NCBI GenBank assembly: GCA_964036155.1
Contig: OZ038423.1
Coordinates: 69,951,249 to 70,015,248 of the forward strand
Length of the DNA stretch: 64,000 bases
Source of the DNA: Diploscapter coronatus
Taxonomy: Eukaryota > Nematoda > Chromadorea > Rhabditida > Rhabditidae
Direction of reading: 5' to 3'
The notes beneath the pieces are model-generated. The model had not been told where the DNA came from, ran no database searches, and was given only the letters and a program-made list of their open reading frames with translations. The position numbers and the translations under genes are program-made. Below are positions 41,987-52,171 of this stretch, piece by piece; the first letter of the stretch is position 1; every line of letters begins with the position of its first letter.

Positions 41987-44900
41987 TCACTTGATAAGAT
42001 TTTGGGTCATCAGTAAGTTTTTTTCTCCTGAAATACAAATTAGAATTTGATTCTTTCCCATACTATTTGTGGTTATAAAAATGCTATTTTGCATACAAGT
42101 TCTAATTTATTAGATGACCCAATATGATATGATAAAGACGAGTGTTCACGGGTTCATATAAATTTAAATTACCTGTTTGAATTGTTGTTGTTGTTTAGTT
42201 TTCTCCTAGATTTTTTCTTGTTTAAAGCTCAAAATAAACATACCAAGTTTTTGTTCGTATGTCTAATTAGCCCAACTAAATGTTATGACGGAATTGCGTC
42301 ATAATGCGCGATTCCCTGAGACCATACTTATGTTCGTTCTATGTTTAATGAAGCTGCTTTGTGATTTGCATTCCTCCCTCAGATTGCATCATCCCTTCTC
42401 TTCCCCCTCCCCTCCCTGTCTGCCTTCTCTGATTTGGAAGCCATTCACATTTCCTATCAATTTCCGCAGCTTCTAGAATTTCCTTATTTTTCAATTTATT
42501 TTCAGAAAGATCGAAAGTTAATGACCCTTTATGTGCACAATGTAAACAACTATAAGAAGTATGTAGAATTACTATAACCATTCATCAGAATACTCTAGCC
42601 TATGCATTCGGACGTTTTTAAGGCAGTCGCTTTTGTGAGTTCGGCCTTATGAGTGTTGCAGGAAACTATCCTGAAAGTTTCACATCATCGGCTTCATCCC
42701 CGACGTCGTTATTAAGCTTCAAAGTGACAACGTTACGGCGGCGCAATGATTAGCGAATTTCTGCTTCTCTGCGCCACTCTCTCGCTTCTCCTAGATCAAA
42801 ATGAATATGAGGATCGAGATAACCTGAAATTAAAATTCTAAATTCTAACGGAAAAATTAGCAGGGAAACTTTGTATAATAAATCGATCATACTGAAACTG
42901 AATTTGGGTCAAAATAGCTCGAAAGTTCAGAATGTTGACTAGAATGGTAATGCTATTCAGGTTCTTCATCAATGTGGTATAATTCAATAAGCTACAATCA
43001 TTTATTTGTAAAATCCACCAGAAAATAAGTCTAGGAAAGTAAAAGTAGTGAATTTTATAAGGGCTCTTCCCTATTGTGCGGCTGTATAATTCGTGCTGAT
43101 TTGCATGTGAAATGAGTGCGGGGCAAAACAGAATTCGAGAAGGGAGAGATTTATGAAAGTTTGATGTCAATTCAGCCAAAGGCAATGGCAATTTCACTTC
43201 ATTTCATATTTCACCCCGTTTTCCTCTCCAATTTCCCTCTTTTTGCAGCAGCCATTTTCCACTCTCTGATTGCCAACTGGCGACCTCTAAGTTTTCTCAA
43301 CAAATTATAAACAGAAAAATGGGCGGGGCCAGAGAGGAGATGTCAAGGACTTGCTGGTTTGAAAATTTGAAACATATCTGCCAGGTCGGAATCTGTCCTG
43401 TGTTCCTGTAGTCATTCATACTCATCCGTCTTCCGAGCTTTTCCCCTTTTCCCACTATTACTCATCTCAGGGACTCCAAGTTTTTCTAGGCGCGGCATGA
43501 TCAAAGACGAAAGTTTACGATAGGTGAATTCAAATCTCATTTGCTTGAAAATGCATAGATCTGGTGGGTTGGGGCATGAAAAGGGGGATGTTTTCTATAG
43601 GGCTCGGAATATATGGTTGGCATAAGGTCATTAGTTAATAAGATATTCATTAGCAATAAGTAAATTACATTTGGCCAAGTTATTGTTTTGTGGTGTATTC
43701 AGTCTGTCTATTGTGGACGGTTTTCCCACACTTCCATCTTTCTTTCTTTCTTTAGGCCTTCTTTTTCCAAGTTTGGGCCCTCGCCACAACGGAGCCATGC
43801 GCAATTTCACGCTCATTGCATCGACAGCCCAACCCAAATATAGGCAGAATTATTTGGGTAGGGAACGAGGAATCTCAGTTTGAGAGAGGAGCGCGCGAAC
43901 TTTCACAGATCTCTTTCTTGTGGATATTTGAAATCTACCGTAATTGCCCTCATCTTTCTCTCCCTCTCATCTTCTTCCATCTTCATTCCCCTGCACATGT
44001 TGCCACCCGACTGTCTTTTCCATGTTCCTTTAGAAAGATAAATTGACATTTTCCGGGTCTCATTTGTAAGTTTTTCCACAGGAAGAAAAGAAATTTTTGA
44101 TCTTCGATTTTCAGAATTGAAAATTCCTTTCACGCGGCTTTGTTAGGCGAGAATTGGACATAAACAGAGCTCCTTCTCTATGGAAATAGGGGGCATTATG
44201 TGTTTGATTGCTCTGCTCTGCTCCCTATTTTTCAGGCACAAACAGGAATTGCAATCAGACAAAGAGGTGCTAATTCTCTCTCCGTCTTTAGGAGTTCTGG
44301 CGAATTTAGCAGATCTCAAGTTTACCGCAAATTACCTGCGAGAGAGACCTGCCAACAGGCGCTATTTCCCTTTGTCCTTTGTTCTTTTTACTTCCTCCTT
44401 ATTTGACTATCTGGGAATTTCATAACTTCATGACTAAGACATGAAAATCTCATAGAACCACGATTCAATAAGACCTACTACGTCTTGTATATAAGAAAGT
44501 TTCTAGATGGCCTTTTTCATACGTATATAGTGATTCCAAGCCTAATTCTCAGATTCTTTGCTCTATGCTTCGGCATCCAGAATCAAGCTTCTCCCCTTTT
44601 CTTGCATAATAAATGACATCCCGCCTGCTCTATCCATGTCTTGCCCTTTATTGTTTCCCATTCGCTCACTTGTCAGATCCCCCTAGTCTAGAATTATTGC
44701 ATCATTAACCCGGAATTCATTTGTTCTTTATCTCCCCCTTTCACCGATTCAACTTCTATTTCCATTTCTCCATTACATTCTGCCTGTTTGTGACATTTGC
44801 TCACCTGCACATGGCATTCCATACACGCAATTTTCCTCTATCCCCAGCTTTTCCCTCATTTCTCTGCCTCTTTTCTTCTCTATTTCCTGTTTGTTTGTTT

Positions 44901-45041
44901 CTTTTCTTCTATTCCCTCCTCTCTATCTCCCCTCCATTCTCAGTTTCAATGTTTCGGTTTCATTTTGGCGCATTTGGTAGCCCCTTCGACTTTATTGTTT
45001 TCTCCTTTGTCCCACTGCCTTCTTGAAGAATTCATTTGCAG
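41987..45041. other. Long intergenic region (about 3 kb)
   Basis: Starts with the 3' UTR of the coiled-coil gene; an AATAAA lies at 42233-42238. It continues as AT-rich DNA with scattered pyrimidine-rich runs, for example 43930-44010 and 44830-44940. Open frames here are dominated by Phe, Ser and Leu from these runs and have no linked splice sites. I see no gene. It presumably includes the promoter of the gene at 45042. Confidence 0.5.
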
Positions 45042-47260
45042 ATGTCAAAAGCTGGCGCCTTCCGCAAATTGGCCACTAAGGCCAAGAAAGGATTCAAAAA
45101 ACTCACTGTAAGACATATTCCGGATCAAAAATCTGAAAGATCTTCGAATTTTACAGAAAATTATGACCCCAAGGAAAAATGGACCGTATTACGTGAAGGC
45201 CGGCTTTCTGTTCACAAACCCAGATGTGGAATGTGAAGAAGAGACTACTGAATTATTGGTCAGGAAAAAGGAGCAGGAAACCAAGTTCGGACTGGATTTC
45301 CTGATCATTCGATCCGATTCAAGGGGGAACTACGAACTACAAAGTGATCGGATTCAACTGATTATTAGTAACTTTTTATCTTCCTTATCAGTGATAAGAT
45401 ATATTTAATATCAGGTCAATTATTGCACGATTGCCCCGGGTACAAGGACTTGGGAGATGCGATTTCTTTCGGACACTCCAATGCTCAACAGATTGTTAGG
45501 ACTATTGGTATAATATATGATTTTTATTATGCTAGTTTTGAAATTACAGTATCCCAAGTAACTGGAATCACCCATTTGTGGGTGGACACAGCCCACAATG
45601 CCTCTATTCTCCAAGCCATCATTGATATCTTCTCCATTCCCTTCCCTACTAAATCGAAACAGAGGTTTGAATTACTATTTAACAAAAAGTAAATGATGAA
45701 GCTGAGTGTTTTCTTTATTACTTTTATAAAATTATTCTTTAAATCATAACAAAATGCATTTTCAACAAAACTAATGAGGCGCAACTTTTCTAGAGATCAT
45801 TTCACTTTAAGCCTCCATTAAATCTAAAGAAAACGAAAAAATAGTTTTCTGATGAGGATCAACTTTTCAGATTGAATCTGGAGCAACTTACCGCTGTGGG
45901 ATGTGTCAAACACAATGATATTGATGCTGTAGGCATTTAGTTCCCGTTATTTTTATATTCTACATACACTTTTCCGCGATTATAGATTTATGCGGAAAGT
46001 GGGCATTCACGGCCTTACAAGCCTCATCCCTTGAGAACGCCTTGTATTTGTCCTAACTGCGCAGAGAAACAGAACTACTTTGTCTCTTGTTTTCCCCAAC
46101 TATTTCCAAAGATAAGGCTTTTAAGGTCGTGGCATAATATAAATGAATATGGAATATATGAAATAAATATAGAAGTCGAATTTGAGCGATCTTCGTCAAA
46201 AAATGACTAAATTTAGCTGTGCTCCTTCCTCCTTCTGTGCCGTCGCACTCTGTCCTCAGTCAGATTGCGTCACTGCCGACTGCATTCCAACGAGCAATCA
46301 GTCAGATTCTGGACGGCCATTGGACAATGTTCTCGAATCGCCCAGCTGCAATACGAGCCATGCAGACAGGACCAGTGGAGTCTGCCGCATCTCGTCTTGG
46401 CTCTCGACAAAAAACCACTCAGGTTGGTGAAATTCTAGAATTTTTCAAATTTTTAATTCCAGAACATTCTATAAGTTTTTTGTTGATATTTTTTTAAAAA
46501 GATTTTACACTATTCAATAAGTTTTTTTAAAATTCTTTACTATTCTATAAGATTTTATATTCCAGATCATTTAATGTTTTTTTTTCATTCCAGATCGATC
46601 ATTCTAACGGGCATCCAAGGTCTTGATTCGAACAACCTCTGGAAAATCTGTAAAAGTCCCGATCTGACTGAATTAGCTGTAGTCGGAGACTGTATTTCAC
46701 CAGAAACATACACTAAACCCGATGCAATTCCCGTGTTGAATAAGCTCCGGAATTTACTTGTTCAGGTATATATTACTTTTCAAATTAAAAATTTACTCGA
46801 ATTGAGTCTTCAGATCGAAGAATCCTATTGTCTTGAAGATAGCGTATCTCGAGATGTACTTGTGAAAATTCTGAATCAACTCGACGAGTCTTCCGTGTTT
46901 GAAGTGATTCATATGGTGAGGGGAGGCAGCTATGAAACTTCACGAATTATCGCATATTGGGCGCAATTAGCAAAGTAATTAAATATCGTAGTTAATTAGA
47001 TTTAATTGTCCCGATTAAGTGACTGCTCCCGTCACATTCAACTGAAATTAGAGGGCTGTGCTCAGGAATGCCAGGATTCTGCTGTAGGCAGACTTCTTAG
47101 GAGATATTCTACTGCAACTAAAGTACGTACTTAAATTGAGAAATAATAAAACTAGCTAGAAATTTAGGTAACCTGGTCAATGCATGGATTAGGGCTGTCT
47201 CTGGGCACAGGAACACTAACTCTGCTCGACTACAAGTCCTGGTTTGGAGACGATATTTAA
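45042..47260 (+). CDS. Unrecognised leucine-rich protein (488 aa)
   Basis: Eleven phase-consistent exons: 45042-45107, 45157-45367, 45415-45507, 45550-45664, 45871-45928, 45986-46174, 46217-46422, 46594-46765, 46814-46974, 47020-47122 and 47168-47260. The start is directly after catttgcag. The N-terminus is basic (KLATKAKKGFKKL). The middle contains a four-cysteine cluster (TPCICPNCAEKQNYFVSC) that might bind zinc. From about residue 240 the sequence has leucine-rich-repeat character (LSSVRLRHCRLHSNE, PLRSIILTGIQGLDSNNLWK, DLTELAVVGDCIS), as in F-box/LRR proteins of nematodes. No F-box is clear. Two introns are 42 nt, and that after exon 3 is in frame without stops. A tyrosine-rich insertion by intron retention is therefore possible. 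Confidence 0.75.
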
Positions 47261-47402
47261 ATTCTCAGATCATTATTTTTTCAAAGGCATTTATTTTAAT
47301 TAGCATTTTTGTATATGACAAATACTTTAAGTTCGATGATGATTTTTTTGTAAATGTTACGGGCCATCACATTCCTAATATCAAGTTGTGTTGATTTATC
47401 CA

Positions 47403-47408
47403 AATAAA
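47403..47408 (+). terminator. Poly(A) signal of the leucine-rich gene
   Basis: AATAAA 143 bases after the stop codon at 47258-47260. Confidence 0.55.
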
Positions 47409-47825
47409 CTATATTCAGTCTTAGATTATCTCCGCTATATAAGAATGTATACATTTTTCAAGGAAGGTCAGTTTTCAAATTTAATTCAGAAATCATCAGT
47501 ACAAACGATAAACTTCTTTAGTTCGAGTTTTCATTTCAGAAATAGTGAAGACAAGGGGCGAGCAAGAAATTCATTTCAAATCAAAATTCGTGAAAATTGC
47601 CGGATGGTGTAAGTTTCGATTCAACATGATTTTGAATTTGGTAGAAACAGGTAGAAATGTCCGAATACCAAAATTAGCATTCGAATTATGCATTAGAAAT
47701 TTTCGCCCATTTTTTCGACCCACCTGGCCGAGTTCCTAATTTTCCTAGTTGATAATAATGGAAAATTGTTTCTGTATAATATACTATGGATTTCTTCCTC
47801 AAGCTTTGTAGTTGCAAATTTTCCC

Positions 47826-47921
47826 TAAAAGACACCGATTTTTCTAAGAAATAGTATGAGGAGGCAAGAGAAGAAAAGAAACAAAACCTGGTGTCCCGGT
47901 GTCTTTTTCTATGAGCCAATT
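47826..47921. mobile_element. Small inverted-repeat element (MITE), copy 2
   Basis: Reads aaaagacaccgatttttcta at one end and ccggtgtctttttctatgag at the other, an inverted pair. Its interior contains ctaagaaatagtatgagga. It is clearly related to the copy at 38777-38885. It lies between two genes rather than in an intron. Confidence 0.65.
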
Positions 47922-48341
47922 ATACGGAATCAGAAATTCTTGCATTTACTCTTCTTGAAATTATTTTTTAATATTTGTCGAGTTATTCGAATTACATAAA
48001 ACGAATAAAATTTTTATTCATTATCACCAATAGATTTTAAAGAGAATATAGTCTAAATGGAAGAGCATTTCATATCTTGAAATTCAATTTCGACATCTTT
48101 AATTTGTATTTCTTCTAGAAGTGCAAATTTTCAATAGAATTGAACATAATTGAAGAAAGACAAATTTTGTTCAATTCGAGTTTTTTCAGAATGATAGGGC
48201 AAGAATAAAACGTTGTACTATTCAATAAGGCGCTTGTAAAAGTCGGCAAAAATGCTTCCCCTAAGATTCGCGAGGCATTAGCAGAGAAACTCACAAAAAT
48301 AAACGATTTCTCATTTCCAAATCCTTATTTTCATCGAAAAG

Positions 48342-50512
48342 TCACCCAAATGTAGATACTGAAACAATGTTTATCCGAAATTTCGATAGGACTGCTTTGC
48401 GATAATCTGAAAAGATGTCGCTTGAAAAGTTATCAGGAAAAGTTCGAACAAACCATGAATGATGAAAATTATCGCGATAGGATCCAGCCAAGGAAATATG
48501 GCGCTCGTGATACTGATATCGATGGATGAAGATATGCTTCTGAAGGTTTTTTTTGCCTATTTTGAGTCGTTATAAGAAATTTATGTTGAAAATTTCAGGC
48601 ATATTTTCATTTTTAATTGCCTATCAGACTACATGAACGTTTCGTAAATTGTTCTAAAAACCTCGTACCTTTCCAGCGGTATCATTGGCAGAATATAAAA
48701 TATTCCAGTTGGCAAGTAATTCAGTGTTAGTGGAATCAATGTCTGAAAATTATGACCACTTGTTGATTTTTTATAAGATATCATCCATCTCCGACGAAAA
48801 TATACCAAAATAAAAATTTCCAGAAGAGTTGTAAAAATTGAAATTTCAGCAAATAAGAGGCAAACTCGCGATTAGTCGTAAAACTTGCTCATTGCCGAAA
48901 CTTGTCTCCACTCATTTGTTCTACTTTGAGAGGTAACCGATCATTTCCATCAAGAAAATCACGAGAGGCCTCGCATAATGAAGCACTGGGTCAGCGATGT
49001 TTCAACGAGCTGAGAACTTAGAAAACTTTCGACAATTCGTACGCACTCATCGTCATTCATTGAATTCTAATTTTTTACAACCTTTCTAGAAATTTTGATT
49101 TTAGTCTATTTTCACCGGAGATGGACGGTAATTTGAATTCCTCACAACGACGCAACATTGTGAATGGAGCTTAAAATTTCCTACAACTTTCATAAGGATC
49201 AAATCTCAACAAAGTTTCAAGTCTGAAGGAATTCGGTTAAAAATATGTTTACGCATTTTTGCTAATTTTTTTGTATGTTCAATTGGAGTATTTGCATTTT
49301 CTAGTTATACCTGAATCAACAAAGCCACAAATAACTGCTTTTGCAAATTCCTAGTCTGCTGACTCATTGCTACTTGAGATACCGAATAGAGAGCTTGGGT
49401 GATCTGTGAAAATTTCAATGAAATTTCATTTTATTTGAAGAATCTTACATTGATGGCAGAGAAAAGTATACAAGACAATGTAATGAGTATCAAATTGATG
49501 CAGAAACCCATTCCTATGAAAAATCTAAGCCTCGGTTGAAAACAACCAAATTCGTCCTTGACCTTAAATTCTGAATAAATTTATTCGGGTTTTCAAACAC
49601 GAAGTTACTCATTTTTCACATCAACTTAACCCATGGCAGTAGTCTGAAAACGTACCCAAAATTGAGCGCCGATAAAAGCGACATCGTCAATCTTGGTTTT
49701 GAACCGAGCATAAAATTGATCACTAATCTGATTACGGAACATCTCGTCAGGATACAGGAGAAGTTGACAAATGAGAAACACACAGATACCGATGGAAAGA
49801 CAACCGCATAACCATAACGCGATGCAACGTTTCGTCGAGAAATATCGCAACTTGGAAGAGCTGAAATATTTATTTGTAATAAATAAAGATGAATGCTTAC
49901 CCAATAATCAACAAATATCGGTAGATGTAGTGGGTAGCGAGCATCGGACAGCCCATGAGAAATACACCACCAAATATCGTCAATATCAGCTGACCGCTCT
50001 AAATAAGCAAGTTATAATCGCGAAGAAAGATAATTTTATGCCTCTTGACTCGAATAGTCTATAATTCGGCCGCCGTGAATTACCACCAAAGTATAGTTTC
50101 CATTCATTATCGTCTGAACTCGCGAAATAATGTATATATAAATTTTCATATTCGATATTTGCGTAGCTTTGACAGGTCTAATTCCTGAATTGATAATGCT
50201 TTCATTGTGTTCAGCATTACTTTCAATATTCTACAAAAATGAAGAATTCTTGTGGATAAATCGAAAAAGTTGTTTTCAAATTGATAAAGGAAAAAAAAAA
50301 CAGTCATATCTTACTGGTGCTACGACGATATCGAGAATACTGAATATGCTTTCGTAGATCGCAAAAGCCATCATCAGCTGAGCATATCTTCCCATCGAAG
50401 ACCAACTATGGAAATAGATTAGCCAAACCAGAACCCCGTTCATGATTACGGCCAAGAAAGCGGACACAACGGGGATAAATTCTAGCGCGAGCGATGTATG
50501 TAAAACTACCAT
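48342..50512 (-). CDS. Str-type seven-transmembrane chemoreceptor
   Basis: Ten exons (50512-50315, 50113-50042, 49998-49901, 49860-49656, 49643-49631, 49570-49449, 49403-49311, 48742-48669, 48539-48454, 48406-48342) encode 341 residues, the normal Str length. These G-protein-coupled receptors detect odours in nematode sensory neurons. Landmarks in order are TM1 NGVLVWLIYFHS, TM2 AFAIYESIFSILDIVVAP, TM3 ending MLATHYIYRYL, and TM4/5 WLCGCLSIGICVFLICQLLL. Then come TM6 RNLQKQLFVALLIQTLIPL, TM7 ITSAIFPWLDPIAIIF and the tail YRKAVL. Exon 5 is a 13-nt microexon. The intron after exon 2 needs a GC donor (caagag|gcataa); using the nearest GT would delete the conserved TM2-TM3 loop. The gene looks intact. 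Confidence 0.85.
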
Positions 50513-51769
50513 ATTATCTTTATCTGAAAATTATAATTGCAATTTTGAATTTTCGCCACGATCCAATTGTAAGAGATAACGCAGAGAAAATATGCACTAT
50601 TTTATTTTATAGTCTGTCATGTGGCAAAGTTTCGACGTGACGAAGTAGCGAAATAAAAAACGGTAAAAATTCTTTAAAATCTCAAAATATCATGGAATCA
50701 ATTTATTTAGGAAGAAAATCGGATTTACTCTACCACATGACAAAATAATGGCTAGTAATAAAAATTGAATTATTTTATGAGAGGTCTGGCATTTATACTT
50801 TACTTAAAGTTTCATTTAGGCTAAATGAAACGCTATTAGTTCATTTACATTTAAGAAATTCACCTATTTCTTGCCTGCTTTTGTTCGCTGAAAGACGTAT
50901 CCATTGCTGAATAATACATACAATTATTGTCCGAACAATTTACACAAACAATTGTAAAACTTGGTTTTTTTTATTTTTAAACTTAGATTGTTTACTATTC
51001 AATCTTTGGTAAATTAGTGAAACGTGAATAAGAATATTTTGAGTGACCGATAACTTGAGAGAAATAAATGGTGTACAAATTCGAATACGAAAAGTGTGCA
51101 TTGCGTATTTACAAATAGTCGTATAACTCATTCTTTGAGTATGATACAATAGTGTAAAGTCTGCTGTCAAAACAGCGGGATAATTTCCGGACATCAAAAG
51201 TCAGTATAATTTACCTCATTTCAAGTGATCGGTCAGTGAAAATAACAAATTACTAGTTTAACGTAATTTTATATTCTTATCAAAGCACACGTTTATGGAA
51301 GTGTAAATTTAGTGGCAACCTGTCTTTGGCGTAATGACGAAATGCGAATGATTGGAAATCGAATTTGGGGCAAGTGCTGAGATCATATGATCATCAAAAT
51401 CGCATAGACTACGATAATGAGTATGCTCAGAAAGAGTGCCGGCAACCGCAGCTACTATTGCTGGTTCCTGAATCCATGTTGTTCACAGATTCAGAATATA
51501 TGGGAGCTATGAATATAAAATGGTTAAAATTTAAATCTACTGTGGCTTTTCGGCCATCGACCATATACTAGATAAAATAAGAGAAAAATCGCAAATTTTC
51601 TAATTTAGCTAGACTTCATCACATCAGTACGACAAAAATTGATCATCTTGAGAAGAAAATTTATGCCTATTCTGTTAGCACTTTCTAGTAGTATCATAAA
51701 TCTGAGTTAATTGAATAGTATGTGCATGGAATGGGCTAAAATACTGGAATCTCTTCATTTCATTTGAAC
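50513..51769. other. Divergent intergenic region
   Basis: About 1.26 kb between the Str gene (-) and a small membrane-protein gene (+). Mostly AT-rich. A + frame near 51380-51530 reads as hydrophilic then Leu-rich residues but lacks supported splice sites, so it is not called. It may contain upstream exons of the small gene. Confidence 0.45.
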
Positions 51770-52065
51770 ATGATGCATGAAGATCTCGAAGATTTCCCAT
51801 TTCCTCAGTTTCCCTACTTAGTTAACACAGTCATTCTTTGGACTATCGTAGTTGGAATTATCATTTCTGCAGTAAGAATCTGCCTGTTTTTTCATAGAAA
51901 AATGATAAGTTTAAATTTATTTCTCTATAGAAAATTTAAATGCAAATTTAGGTGGACACAGGGATAATGTTAACTGTGGAAGAAGCTGATAGGCTGGAAG
52001 AGGAGAAGTTCTTCATCCGTCCCTCCAATGAAGACCGAAGAATTGAAACCAGATACGATTTGTGA
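51770..52065 (+). CDS. Small single-pass membrane protein (71 aa)
   Basis: Two phase-0 exons (51770-51871, 51952-52065) join at a canonical GT-AG intron. The short acidic N-terminus (MMHEDLEDFPFPQFP) is followed by one hydrophobic helix (YLVNTVILWTIVVGIIISA, about residues 16-34). The C-terminus is charged: EEADRLEEEKFFIRP, then RRIETRYDL. The shape, one helix with a short tail, resembles small channel-accessory or assembly proteins, but I recognise no family. Additional 5' exons are possible. An AATAAA lies at 52092. Confidence 0.6.
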
Positions 52066-52091
52066 TTATTTAAATTATTTATTCGAATTCA

Positions 52092-52097
52092 AATAAA
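52092..52097 (+). terminator. Poly(A) signal of the small membrane-protein gene
   Basis: AATAAA 27 bases after the stop codon. It sits in the 106-base gap before the converging MAM gene ends. Confidence 0.5.
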
Positions 52098-52171
52098 TTA
52101 TTAAAAGCAAAATTGCGACCAGTACTCGAAATTGCAGCGGTTTAAGCGATTTTCTATTTTAAAAAATGAGT

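Larger units (their letters stand above)
47261..48341. other. Convergent intergenic region
   Basis: About 1.1 kb of AT-rich DNA between the leucine-rich gene (+) and the Str receptor gene (-). It contains a poly(A) signal at 47403 and the small inverted-repeat element at 47826-47921. No exon is supported. Confidence 0.55.

Noticed and set aside
38623..47260. Possible operon of the coiled-coil and leucine-rich genes
   Set aside because: They share a strand but are separated by about 3 kb; nematode operon spacing is usually around 100-400 bases.
51423..51512. Cys-rich mini-ORF (NRSYYCWFLNPCC) recalling allatostatin-C-type peptides
   Set aside because: 29 residues, no signal peptide, no dibasic cleavage layout, and the spacing of cysteines does not match the family.
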